From Bryoerythrophyllum caledonicum (lineage: Eukaryota > Streptophyta > Bryopsida > Pottiales > Pottiaceae): DNA of 64,000 bases. The notes below the pieces were generated by a model that was not told the origin of the DNA, ran no database searches, and was given only the letters and a program-made list of their open reading frames with translations. How positions within the stretch are numbered: the stretch's first letter is position 1; each line of letters begins with the position of its first letter. Below, piece after piece: positions 36,361 through 47,225 of the stretch. The stretch covers positions 11,858,028-11,922,027 of the forward strand of contig OZ020519.1 of the NCBI GenBank assembly GCA_963971425.1, written 5' to 3'. Made by a program: the position numbers and the translations under genes.

Positions 36361-37013
36361 TAAAAGGAACAGTTGTACTCCAGTCGTTGCTTAGTTGCTG
36401 CACAGTAGCAAAAAAATGCTACAGTAACTACACTGCAACTACACTGCGACTACACTGCAACTACACTGCAACTACACTGCAACTACACTGCGACTACACT
36501 GCGACTACACTGCAACTACACTGCAACTACACTGCAACTACACTGCGACTACACTGCAACTACACTGCGACTACATTACAATTGCATAACCAATGTCCCA
36601 ACATAACACATTCACACCAACCTCAAAAATGTCACTTTCAGCATAAACAACTGCCCAGGGCAGAATGAAATTGAAAAAATCTTTTGAATGAGTGAAGTAT
36701 AAAGAAGGAAGTAAAAAAATGAACTACAGTCGTGCCGCAGTTGTTGTTTAGTAGTATCGCAGTTGAACAAAAACCAAGACACAACTACAAGACGACTTTG
36801 GTGAAAATTATGGACTACATCCCTGATTTTCATCCAGCTGCTTACTGAAATCGTTGGCAAGGGACGAAACTGTCCAACGCAGTTGTAGAGTAGTGTTATG
36901 TAGTTGTATATACAACTGTAGTACAACTCAAGAAGGTCACCGTCAACATTGCAGTTGTTTAATTCTGAATTCAGCTTGGATGCAGCTCGTTTTTGACAGG
37001 GAGTCGTAAGAGT
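36361..37013. repeat. Right subterminal repeat region of the CACTA element
   Basis: Dense CAACTAC, CGACTAC, CAGTTGT and GTCGT words occur on both strands, mirroring the left end. It includes the 11-bp array at 36425-36579. Confidence 0.75.
36425..36579. repeat. 11-bp tandem array CRACTACACTG, about 14 copies
   Basis: CAACTACACTG and CGACTACACTG alternate irregularly for about 155 bases with a constant 11-base period, close to one helical turn. It lies 450-620 bases inside the right terminus. The plus-strand ORF over it is repeat translation. Confidence 0.95.
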
Positions 37014-37045
37014 GCAGTTGTATTTTGCCCCATTTCCTACTAGTG
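37014..37045 (-). repeat. Right terminal inverted repeat of the 20-kb CACTA element
   Basis: On the minus strand this begins CACTAGTAGGAAATGGGG and continues to TACAACTGC. The adjoining bases outside are TAG, which do not match ATT at the left end. Confidence 0.75.
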
Positions 37046-37976
37046 TAGCTATTAGCCCCGGGTACCCGATTCCCACTCCTTTTCTTCAGGGAACAAAGTC
37101 CTCCTCCTATTACTCCGATGGTCACCTCGCAAAAGGATTAGTTGGATCTCCTTTCTTCTCTCAAGATAATCCGAGCTATTAGAGTCGGTCTGGACTTACT
37201 GCCCTTAGGTCAAACCAGTCTACTCCGTCCTCAACACGAAGGGTTGATGGTGTGTAGTGCTCCTATGGATCAACCTATCCGACCAAAGGTTGATGCGTCT
37301 AGGATCTAGAATACACCTTCACAATCGATGACATACTGCCGCCGACCGGTCACACAAGACATATCAAGACTCCTTCCACACCCGTCACTCCCCCCTCGTC
37401 CTCCCCTAACCACTTATAATCTCACCTGTTATTCCCCTCCACCACGACTAATCTACTTGAGGGAACAAGGAAACAATCACAAGGGGTCAGAGTTAGAGTC
37501 ACACCCAACTAACCATCTAACCATCTCACCTGTTATTCCCCTCCACCACGACTAATTTACTTGAGGGAACAAGGAAACAATGACTCGACGGTTAGTATGG
37601 ACTTGAGGAGTGGACTACTTGAGATGGTACTCACAGTCATATAGAATCCGAGCTCTCCAACCGTCGAAGGTTTTTTGAGAGCGTAGGTTTAGAATTGAAC
37701 TGAAAGCAAGTACACACATCAAGCAATCAAGAGAGAGGCCACGAGACTCCTCTCTTATGCTGCGAAGGACTCACACAAGAGTCCAAACTCAAACGATACC
37801 TTCTAACTAAAAACGGTGACAATAACTACTCTTGGAGGCGGTGCTGCCACTACACACGACGTGCACCGTCAGAGGTCACTTATTACACAAAACCCAAGGC
37901 AAAACCAAGTCAAAACCAAAGTCAACCGGGGGCCAAATCCCGGACTGAACAGTGACCTACAAACCAAGATCCTGGC
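37046..37976. other. No recognised gene; 59-bp direct repeat
   Basis: ATCTCACCTGTTATTCCCC starts two near-identical 59-base copies at about 37419 and 37523. The rest has no recognised gene and probably belongs to the 3' side of the element carrying the coiled-coil ORF. Confidence 0.45.
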
Positions 37977-39965
37977 CTACTTCCGGGCCAGATCCTCGAG
38001 TCTCTTCCGCTCCTCCCTCCTCTTGCGCTTCTTGGAACTCCGGCTTGAAGTCGGGGTGGGCGCGGCGGCTGCAAGTGCCACCAATGGTGCAAACACATCG
38101 GTGGAAGGCGTGGGTTGGCCAAGCGTTACCCCCAACAAGGTTTCCCTCGAAGGCAAGGAGGAATCCGGGCCATCCGGGGTGATTGACACGGTAGTCATGC
38201 TCGGATGTGGCCCGGATCGCGTCGGGAGGGCCGATGCTTGCCTCGGGGTGCCCATGACGATATCCTGGCCGGATATCTGTCCTGGAGTGTACAAGTAAGA
38301 GGAACTCTCACTTGCGGTCTTCCCAATGTGAAGCCCGCTCTGCAAAGGGGCCGCCATCGGCGTAGTGCGCGGGGAATCACCGAGTGGCAGCTGGCGAGGG
38401 TGTACGGGAAGGGGTGGCTCCATCGCAACCCCTGGGCGTTCCTTCCAACCGCTCTGCATCGGTGCGTGGACCTCGGAAGGGAATGGTCATGCCGGGACTC
38501 TCGAGATCACGAGTGGAGGAGGCAGATCCGGGCTGTCAAGGTCCACCACTTCCTTCTCCTTCCGTGGGCCGTGATCGCCGAGGTGATGTTCTTCCGGGTT
38601 GGTCTCCGAACCCGAGTCTTCATCCTTGCCGGAACTGTCGGAGTCTTCCACAAACTTGGGTAGAATGTGAGTGAGATTACTCACCAATAACCGCATGTTG
38701 GCATAAGCCGCCTCAACCTTCACGGTTTGCTCCATCACGAAGGCAATCACCCTCTTGCTGGAAATGTGGTCATCCCTCTCCAATCGAGCATCGAACATCT
38801 TGGCTTTGAGTACCACATCTGCGGGAAAACGTAATGCTTCGTCCACTTGTTGTAACGCTGACGCCGAGGCATTGGCTTGGAGAAGAGCCGCCTTGCAACT
38901 TTTCTCTGCCTCCAACGCTCGACTCCTTACCTTTGTCACCTCAAGCGTTAGTCGGTTAACCTTCTGCTCCATGAGGCGAAGATCGCCAGCTCCTTCGACC
39001 TTCTCCTTGATCGCAGCGATCAACCCTTTACGTGGAGGGTTACCCACCAAGCTGCTTGCTTGTCCCAAGGTCCTATCCGAGTCTTCCACATATGCGCGAA
39101 TGGCCTCGAGTAGCTCGGAGGCCAGGTAAGACTTGCCTCCAAGTTGTGCTGGTCCGGTGGCTGCGGCGCGTATGGCTGCGCGGGTGCGGGTGGAGGGGGC
39201 TCCTCCCTGTTTCGGTCTCTGGCGCTTGGGGGGTGGTACAATCTCCTCTCCTGACTGTGATGAGCTGCTCCCTCCTTCAGACCCCGGTTCGGGTTCTGAT
39301 TCTGTCCCTTCAAACTTCTTCATCATCAGTTGCGTTCCGTACACCATGTCCTCCTCCGGAGTTGTCTCCTTGAAATGGTACTATAGGTGGATCAGAAATG
39401 GGCAGAGGGGTGCACGCTTGACATTGTGAATGCTCCTGGTCAAACGAATCACCACATCCTTCACGATGATGGCCCAATTCACCACTCTCTCGCCAAGGTA
39501 GGAGCCATACACGGTGTTCGCGAGAGTAACCGTCACTCGGGTAGGTTTCTCGGGGTGTAAGATTGGTACAAGAAATGCGAAGACCCGTCGGGCGCGGGGG
39601 TCCGTGCAATCTTGTACCGCATACCCATTCTTGGCGTCCTTGGTACCGAACCTCCCCTTGGCATACTCCTCCTTCTTCGTACTCGTCCATCCCGCCCCTT
39701 GTCGCGGAAACCCGTACACCTCTTGCCATCTCCCCATGGTCCACCGATCTGGACAAGCCCGAATGCTATCTCCATCGGGTACCGGCAAGGGGTCTTGCAG
39801 CATCTCCTGTACCGTGGACTTCACCCAAAAACTCCAACAAAAATCCATTAGAGAAAGACATCCCATGCGGAGGAGATCCTCTCTGAGCTCGGTGAGCTCC
39901 CGAGGGTCCTTAGGGATGACTGGGCAAATATCCTTCTTTCCGGATGGCACCAACTAGGAGGCCAT
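37977..39965 (-). pseudogene. Coiled-coil ORF family, long copy with three in-frame stops
   Basis: A single frame of 662 codons starts at ATG 39965 (MAS). It is broken only by TAG at codon 4, TAG at codon 195 (39381-39383) and TGA at codon 493 (38487-38489). Residues 60-190 form a globular domain with WTMGRWQEVYGFPRQGAGW and ANTVYGSYLGERVVNWAII, ending LCPFLIHL. This recalls putative plant-transposon domains such as PF20167, but that is only a resemblance. An acidic/basic linker (PPPKRQRPKQGG), a coiled coil around residues 315-380, a helical block after EALRFPADVV, and a Pro/Ser-rich tail with KKRKRREERKR follow. A Gag-like or DNA-bound structural protein of a mobile element is possible. No function can be assigned. 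The paralogue at 15749-16860 lacks the globular domain. Confidence 0.6.
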
Positions 39966-39984
39966 TTGGTTCAGGGGTAGGGTT

Positions 39985-40965
39985 TGCTCTTCTTGACCCT
40001 CAGCTAATGCCCTCTCCTTACGGTGGTGTGCTGAAACACGGCTGACCCGGAAACTCAAGTATTGGAGCTCTCCTTCCTTGGGCTAGCCCGGAACCTTAAG
40101 CTGGAGCTCTCCTTCCCTTGGCTGGCCCGGAACCTTAAGCTGGAGCTCTCCTTCCTTGGTTGGCCCGGAACCTTAAGCTGGAGCTCTCCTTCCTCGGGCT
40201 GCTGGAGGTCTCCTTCCTGTTGGCTGCCTGGAGCTCCCTGTTCCTAGTGTTACCGAAGGGTGTAAGTGAACGTACCTTTCCTCGATATGGTGCCTCTCCT
40301 CACGTGGGTGTCAGTTTTCTCGTCAGCCGGTGCTCCTCCTTGCTTGTATGCTGGCCCGGAGCCTCGGTGCTTCTGATCTTCACGTCCGTGCTCCGTGGTT
40401 GGTGTCGGTGCTTCTTGCTGGACCGGGACCTCGATGCTCCTCGTCACTTGTATGTTGGCCCGGAGTTCGGTGCTCTTGGTCTTCACTTTCGTGCTCCCTG
40501 GCTGGCCCGGAGCCTCGATGCTCCTGGTCTTCACGTCCGTGACCCCTGGCTGGCCCGGAGCCTCGATGCTCCTGGTCTTCACGTCCGTGCTCCCTGGCTG
40601 GCCCGTGGTTGGTGTCGGTATTCCTTGCTGGACCGGGACCTCGATGCTCCTCTACTGCTGGTACTCACTCGCTCGCTGGTGATGATCTTCTTCGTCGGGG
40701 CCGTCTTTATTCCCGGTGGTCCTTGCCGTGGGAGCCTTCCAGGTTTCTTCTCGTCTCGCTTCTTCTCACCTTCCGGGCCAGATTCGATGGTGTACATCTT
40801 CCGGGCCAGATTTGGTGGTGTACATCTTTCGGGCCAGATTTGGTGGTGTACATCTTCCGGGCCAGATTTGGTGGTGTACGGGTTGGCCCGGATGATGGCA
40901 TTCCTTGCTTCTTGGTCTTCTTGCGGTTTTGGGCCCGAGGGACTGTTTTTAGGCTAGAGTCTAAG
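39985..40965. repeat. Composite minisatellites in the leader of the coiled-coil ORF
   Basis: Three unrelated tandem families lie between the ORF start and its TATA motif. They are a 38-39-bp unit with CCCGGAACCTTAAGCTGGAG (about 40050-40205), a ~55-bp unit with GCCTCGATGCTCCTGGTC (about 40360-40650), and a ~29-bp unit with TTCCGGGCCAGATTTGGTG (about 40775-40885, four copies). All contain GGCCCGG or GGGCC. ORFs on both strands here are repeat translations. Confidence 0.85.
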
Positions 40966-40998
40966 TCATAGCTCTAGGTCCCTTCTTGCTACTATTAA

Positions 40999-41014
40999 GG
41001 CTTTTATAAAAGCC
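40999..41014 (-). promoter_or_regulatory. TATA box inside a perfect 16-bp palindrome
   Basis: GGCTTTTATAAAAGCC reads the same on both strands. It lies about 1 kb upstream of the ATG at 39965, the distance being filled by minisatellites. The shorter paralogue has a similar motif at 17063-17080. Promoter function is inferred from this shared arrangement. Confidence 0.5.
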
Positions 41015-41450
41015 CCATATCCCCCTTATCCTAATCTTACTTAAAGATTAATCCCGGGTGGGAATAACCTTCTAGCCTAGCTACCTTTCCTAATTTTAAT
41101 ACTTATATATACCTAACTAAAAAAAACAAAAAAAAATTGGTACGACAAATGTCTAACCCCACCTCTTCTAGAGGTACCAGTGGGTCAATGGTCGTGTCCT
41201 AATTGTTTAGCACATTGAGAGTCTATGTAGACAAGGTCTAGCCATTAAAAGTGTTGGAGGCAATTAACGATGGGGCTATTATTGCACCCGGCCTATCCTT
41301 TGTCTACAAGTCTGTTAGTGTCCTTTCTATAGGTCGTGTTGATTTTTCTGGACTTGAGAGGTTTTCATGTTCGGTCGTTCGTCCAGTTTATATTAATTGA
41401 GTGGTTCGCCGGTGTGAAAGGGGCTTCAACACGGGCGAAGGGGGCGAGTA

Positions 41451-41691
41451 AAGGGGTCCTTGTAGACCAATTACTAAATGTTATGGTCTGGGTATTTTTT
41501 TTTTCCCCTAGCCTAGGTTGCTAAAGGTTGATAGTTTCTTTGATGAATTATTGTTTTCGTTGTTAACGGAGGCAACGGTGATGGTATAGTCACCATCGCT
41601 CCGAGTTGGCCTCTAATTCTGCGCTCTCACCTATTGTCACGATGTTATCTTTGCACGATGTTATCTTTGCACGATGTGTTTGTGCACAACA
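41451..41691. repeat. Direct repeat, copy 1
   Basis: About 240 bases starting AAGGGGTCCTTGTAGACC and ending TTTGTGCACAACA are repeated at 42064-42290. This copy has an extra duplication of GATGTTATCTTTGCAC. The 372-base spacer holds no recognised gene. The pair might be remnants of duplicated LTR sequence. Confidence 0.85.
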
Positions 41692-42063
41692 GCTGTCAGG
41701 ATCGGCGCATGGAGGTGTTTGTGTAGGTGGTATTCGGATAGAAACCACCTAGGGAGTTGTGGAGTTACCGGGGAGCCCAAGACTTAGCGCTAATGGGAGA
41801 TTAGGGTTAGGGATAGTGCCGCATGGCGGCTAAGGCAACGGTGGTGTCTTTCAACACCTCATCTCGGGACTTGGAACCCGGATGACCTCCACGTGTGGTT
41901 GAGGGAGACTCATCTTTCTCAAGTTGAGTCTCCCACGTGATGAGGTCAGGGTGTGAGCGTGTTGCACATCGTTAGCCTTATCCATATCATGTTTTCACTC
42001 TTGAAGAGTGGCATGGACTCGACTTATTGTGATTTGGGAGTGTTTATCACTTATTTGTTAGTG

Positions 42064-42290
42064 AAGGGGTCCTTGTAGACCAATTACTAAATGTTATGGT
42101 CTGGGTATTTATTTCTTTTCCCTTAGCCTAGGTTGCTAGAGGTTGATAGTTTCTTTGATGAACTATTGTTTTCGTTGTTAACGGAGGCAACGGTGATGGT
42201 ATAGTCACCATCGCTCCGAGTTGGCCTCTAATTTTGCACTCTCATCTGTTGGCACGATGTTATCTTTGCACGATGTGTTTGTGCACAACA
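42064..42290. repeat. Direct repeat, copy 2
   Basis: This is the second copy of the 41451-41691 sequence, over 90 percent identical by eye. It directly abuts Ty3/gypsy reverse transcriptase coding sequence at about 42296. Confidence 0.85.
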
Positions 42291-42295
42291 ATAGA

Positions 42296-42429
42296 CTTAA
42301 AGTCGACCCAGAAAAGATACGAAGGATGGTAGAGCTAAATAGACCGATTAACCGAGAACAAGTGTCGAGGTTGTAGGGCACCACGATTTATCATAATCGT
42401 TTTATACCCAACTTGGCGGGAATCGAGAG
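42296..42429 (+). pseudogene. Ty3/gypsy pol fragment (RT/RNase H connection)
   Basis: The translation KVDPEKIRRMVELNRPINRE followed by YHNRFIPNLAGI matches the connection region of gypsy pol (family pattern VDPEKV..I......N..ELR.FLGL..YYRRFIP). One TAG interrupts it. It stops exactly at the CACTACGGG terminus at 42430, so the CACTA element inserted here. The polypeptide resumes at about 48493 with RNase H, with some sequence missing. Confidence 0.8.
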
Positions 42430-42629
42430 CACTACGGGAAATCGGCCTATAAATGACTACAGCACAAATGACTAGCCAAAAAAAAATTACTACAAAATTA
42501 CTCAGGATCTATAAATGCTGCCCGGATCTAGCTAGTTAGCTGCCCTAGTCATTTACAGTAATTTAAGTTTTTGCGGGCAGAGAGGTGATGAAAACCATGT
42601 GACGGCCAACATCGTTCATATTGTCATCG

Positions 42630-44401
42630 CACTATAAGAAAACCATGTTTTTGGTGTCGTCAAGGCTGTTACGTGTTGTGTTTTCTGTGATGTCACACGA
42701 TAGTCGAAAATTGCTTCAGTACCTCGAATTTAGTTTGACGTTGCATCAAACGTGTTCCTGTTAAAGACAAAACGCGTTGATGTCACCGTAGACATGCACA
42801 TTTTTGGTGACTTCAAAAGAAACGTGACCACGTCAGACTGTGACGTCATAGAAAACATTGGATGTCCATGTCAACCACAGTTGCATTTAATTTTACTGTG
42901 GAATGACTGCAACCCGCTGCCCAAAAGCCAAAAATTGAGGAAATGGGCAGCTTTCATCCGTAGTGGATGAAATATGTCGCAAGGAAGGAAGAGCCAAAGG
43001 GCGACTTACACAAAAACAACCTCCACAGCATCTACACTTTAGTTTTGGGAGTGTGGGTGAGAGCAAATTGAACTTAGGTGATAGAAGTGGGAGGTGGGGA
43101 GCGGCGAAGCTCACTTCAACGCTAAGAGGAGGGAGATTAGGAGAACAACAAGGAGTAGAAAGAGGCAACTTGAAGGTGATGGAGCAAAGCAACGGCGGCT
43201 ATGGCGGTGGCTATGGCGACGGCTATGGCGGCAGCTATGGCGGGAGCCATGGAGCGATGACGACGGAGCTAGCTGGGAGCAAGGAAGGTGATCTACGGCA
43301 AATCAAGATGGCAAGGGGAGAGCTCAAAGGAAAGAAGAAGGATGGCAGGGGGAGCTTTGGCCATAGCTGGCTAAGCCGAGCCATAGCTGACCTCAGCCAT
43401 GGCCAGGAAACCCTAGCCATAGCCAAGTTTGGTATTCGCCACCGCGGAGAGGCGCTGAAGCAATAAGGCTGGTACGTCCTCCACTTACTTAGAACTCGTG
43501 TAGCACGTCGTGAGGTCTTCGCATCGAACTGCAGGTACGTGGTTCTAACACAAACTTGCGCGGAGCTCCACCTCGCAATCATCTTCGCGCCGAATTCCTC
43601 CTCGTGGCGCAGGTCGCGCCAAGCTGCAAATTGCAGCTCACCCATCTACACAGCGCCAAACTCCAGCTTTGAAGATCCTCTTGAGCGCCGAAGCTGTAAC
43701 CTAGGTCATCGCACACCCATGACGTAGTCTGAAGAACAATTAAACGGCACCCTAAATCCTTCCCGAATGCCCATGCTCGTTCATCAATTGCCCCAGCAAG
43801 TGCCAAATCACACACATTAGGGTTTTGATCATTTTTAGAAACATGTTTAGAAAAACGTCCAAAAGAACATGTTAGATGTTCAAGTGAACATGATCTCCAG
43901 CATGAAAAAGGTCAATGACAACATATAGGCAGAACAAGCCAATGTCAGGATTGATGTCATGAGCAACACGAGCATGTCAAAACGAACGTCAAAACTAACA
44001 GCCTTATGTGGACGAAAAATGCTCTAAAAGCATGACATCAGCTGACGTGGGTTGTCCACGTCATAATTCTTCGGGTCCAAGTCAGCAATTTTTAAAATTC
44101 CACGTCACTGCCCGCTCAAAATGGAGTTGGATGAAAAAAATCCCACGTGGCATTGCCCAAAGGAAAACATAGCTGATGTGGACATGGGCCCCCCTCCACG
44201 TGGAGCCCTTTCCCACACATTTCAGGCCACGTTCAGTTGGATGTCAAGAGGTTGACAACCATGTTACGGAAAAAAATTTGACGTTTTTGGCTTGTTCATC
44301 TTGACGGATTTTAGGTGGCATCAACATTGACGCAACATGTTACTTTGGACGTTCAGGCATATTTTTCACCGTGGTACAAAAAACACGGGTTTGTTATAGT
44401 G
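42630..44401. mobile_element. Non-autonomous CACTA-type element with CACTATAA ends
   Basis: The left end is CACTATAAGAAAACCATG. The complement of the right end is CACTATAACAAACCCGTG. Both run into TTTTT, giving about 25 matching positions. TGACGTCA, TGTCA and GACGT words are abundant near both ends. The flanks are ATCG on the left and ATC on the right, so a 3-base duplication of ATC with one extra base is possible. The 1.77-kb element has no transposase. Its middle (42963-43466) holds a 167-codon plus-strand frame with Gly/Tyr repeats (GGYGGGYGDGYGGSYGG), unrecognised and possibly captured. Confidence 0.65.
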
Positions 44402-44479
44402 ATCCCAGTGTTTTCATCCATGCTTCAATCCGGTAGTGTTGACGTGGCAAGAAGGTGACTGACTAGGGTTGTACCTTAG

Positions 44480-46150
44480 TGATTCATTAGTGATACGTTT
44501 AAAAAGAATTATTCTCTCACTAGAAAATAACTAGCTAAAGTAATATATGTTAGAACTCAAAAATAACTCATGGATATTTTTAGAAAATTATTGTAGTAGA
44601 TGGATGTCTACTTCTATTGGACATTACTGATGTGGCAAATAGGTGATGACTTGGATTGTAATCCAGTAATTCCTTAGTAATACATTCGGCACAAATCATT
44701 GCGTCTCTAAAATATTATTTGGTGCAGTAATATATATTTTATAACTTAAAAATAACTCGGAGATACTTTTTAGAAAGTTGCTGACGTAGATGGATGTCTA
44801 CTTCTGTTTGACATTGCTGATGTGGCAAGTAGGTGGTGACTTGGATTGTCTTTGAGTAAATCTTTAGTGATATCTTTCAGACAAATTACTGCATCACCGG
44901 GAAATAACTCGGCAGAGTAATATATTCTATAACTGAAAAATGACTAGTGGATAATTTTTAACTTCTAATCAGATCGTTGGCACTTTGGATAATTTGCTAA
45001 CGTGGATGGATGTAGGGTTTTGTCAGATACTGCTCACTTGGATTATGTCTATGTCATTCGTTAGTGATACATTTGAAAAGAATTACTGCCTTACTAAAAA
45101 ATAACTAGCTAAAGTATATATGTTAGAACTCAAAAATAACTCATGGGTATTTTTAGAAAATTGTTGACGCAGATGGTATCTACTTCCGTCGGACATTGCT
45201 GATGTGGCAAATAGGTGATGACTTGGATTGTATTTCAATAATTCCTAAATAATACATTCAGCACAAATCACTGCGTCAATAAAAAATTACTTGGTGCAGT
45301 AATATATTTTATAACTAAAAATAACTCAGGCATATTTTTTAGAAAATTGCTGACGTAGATGGATGTCTACTTTTGTCCGACATTGCTGATGTGGCAAATA
45401 GGCGATGACTTGGATTGTATTCCAGTAATTCTTTAGTAATACATTTGACACAAATTACTATGTCGCTGGAATATAACTTGGCACAATTATATATTGTATA
45501 ACTCAAAAATAACTCATGGGTATTGTAAAATAACTCATGGGTATTTAAAAAAAATTGTAGACGTGTATGGATGTCTACTTCCATTTGACACTAGTGATGT
45601 GGGAAGTAGGTGGTGACTTGGATTGTATTCCAGTAATTCCTTGGTAATACATTTTGCACAAATCACTAAATCATCGGGAAATAACTCCGCACAGTAATAT
45701 ATTTTATAACTAAAAAAATTACTAGTGGATAATTTTTTATAAACTGCTCACGTAGATGAATGCCTATTTCCATTTGACATTTCTGATGTAGCAATTAGAG
45801 GTGATTTGGATTGTATGCTAGTAATTCTTCAGTGATACATTTGAGACATATTACTGCGTCACTAGATAATTACTTAACACATTAATATATTTTATAACTT
45901 CCAATTAAAACGTTGACACTTCAGACATTTTGCTGATGTGGATGGATGCAAGGTTTTTTGAGATACTGCTGACTTGGATTATGACTAAGTCATTCATTAG
46001 TGATACATATGAAAGAATTATTGTGTCACTAAAAAATAACTAGGTCTAGTAATAAATATATAACTAAAAAATGACTCGTGTATATTTTTTCTAGTTGTTG
46101 ACGTAGATGGATGTCTATTTGTGTTTGACATTGATGATGTGTCGAATAGG
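44480..46150. repeat. Diverged tandem array, period about 190 bp
   Basis: TGATGTGGCAA or close variants recur near 44628, 44818, 45200, 45387, 45595, 45784 and 46135, mostly 187-208 bases apart or a multiple. Each unit also has GGATGTCTACTTC, GACTTGGATTGTATTCCAG and AAAAATAACTCATGG. About nine units, strongly diverged. Probably internal subterminal-type DNA of the second CACTA element. Confidence 0.85.
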
Positions 46151-46639
46151 TTAGTGTCAAATTTCAATTAAATATTTGAATGTTTGTCCACAAAATTGAA
46201 TTAGTAAACTTTGTAGAAGCAATCAATGAAAAATGTATGCCAAAGAATGGCAAGAGGGAAATATCCATACTATGTTATGATTATTGAAAGATTTCAAGTA
46301 GAAAAATAGAAATAGGGAGAATTAAAGGATTAAGTAAGACTTAGACTACGGAGAAATACAACTGAAATATGAAATTGGTAGAAAAGTAGATAAAAAGGAA
46401 TAGGAGTATGGAACTAGGTAGAAAGAAGAACGGGATGGAATATGCCCAACCGGATGAATGTTAGACTTAGGGTGACAAAAGGTGGCGGCTAGGGTTTGAG
46501 GGAGTGGCTTGCAAGGGCTGCCCTCCTCCCTCTCTCACTCTCTCTCTCTTCCAAGGTGTGTGTGTGTGTGGAGTATGTGAAAGAGGGTAGTAAGTTAGGA
46601 TTAGAGTGAGATAGGAGAAGGCCGTGGCTAAATCTTCAA
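46151..46639. other. No recognised gene
   Basis: This AT-rich stretch contains a CT/GT microsatellite near 46530-46570. Nothing coding was recognised. Confidence 0.4.
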
Positions 46640-47225
46640 CTACGGTTGGAGTAGGTAAGAGATGGTAGTGAGATTTGAAGAAGATCAAGCTTATCAAACT
46701 GAATTTTAGAAAATTCTAGATTCAAAGGATTTGGAGCATTGACAAGAGAGATACGGCCGCCAAAGCAAGAAGGGGTATGCCATCAATACAAAGCTCAAAT
46801 CCTTACTTTGGAGAGCAATATCTTTGAGGCGCAACCAAATCAAGACTTGAGGTTTGGAGAGGATTGAGTTTATTGAGATGGCCTTCCAAAAAGTCTAGGC
46901 TCAAAGGATTTGGAGCATTTTCAAGGGAGATATGGCCGCCAAAGCGAGAAGGGGCCGCCGTCAACACAGACCTCAAGCACTGACTTTGGAGGACAATATC
47001 TTTGTGGCGAGGATGATTCAAGACTTGAGATTTGCGAAAGTTAAAGCTTGTTAAGTTAACTTTTCAACAAACTTAGAATCAAAGGATTTAGAGCGATAAC
47101 AACAAAGTTACGCTCAACCAATTGCAAGAGGATTGACTGCCGCAAGATTTGGAAGCCCTTATTTTGGAGGCTTGTGACATCTGATTGGTAAGGTTTTTTC
47201 CAATGATTTTTTCACAAGCTAAAGG
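46640..47225. repeat. Three-copy tandem array, period about 178 bp
   Basis: CAAAGGATTTGGAGC begins at 46723 and 46902 with a variant at 47080 (spacings 179 and 178). Other shared words are GAGATACGGCCGCCAAAGC and AATATCTTTG. No coding content. Confidence 0.9.

Larger units (their letters stand above)
17096..37045. mobile_element. CACTA (En/Spm) transposon, about 20 kb, two intact spliced frames
   Basis: The left end reads CACTAGTAGAATCTGG. The complement of the right end reads CACTAGTAGGAAATGG. CACTAGTAG ends are typical of plant CACTA transposons. Inside are a TNPA-like gene (minus) and a TNP2-like transposase gene (plus) that diverge from a central region. Both ends are packed with CAGTTGTA/CAACTAC words. 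The immediate 3-base flanks differ (ATT on the left, TAG on the right), so the expected target duplication is absent. A fucosyltransferase fragment and a 25-bp minisatellite lie inside a TNPA intron. Because both coding frames are open, the element was probably autonomous until recently. Confidence 0.8.

Noticed and set aside
36387-36668. Plus-strand 93-codon ORF with NYTATT repeats
   Set aside because: Translation of the 11-bp subterminal array.
40062-40971. Plus-strand ORFs up to 265 codons
   Set aside because: Repetitive peptides produced by GC-rich minisatellites, with overlapping ORFs in other frames of both strands.
42963-43466. A confident gene call for the Gly/Tyr-rich ORF
   Set aside because: It lies inside a non-autonomous element, has repeat-derived GGYGG stretches and no recognised domain. 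It is mentioned only within the element entry.
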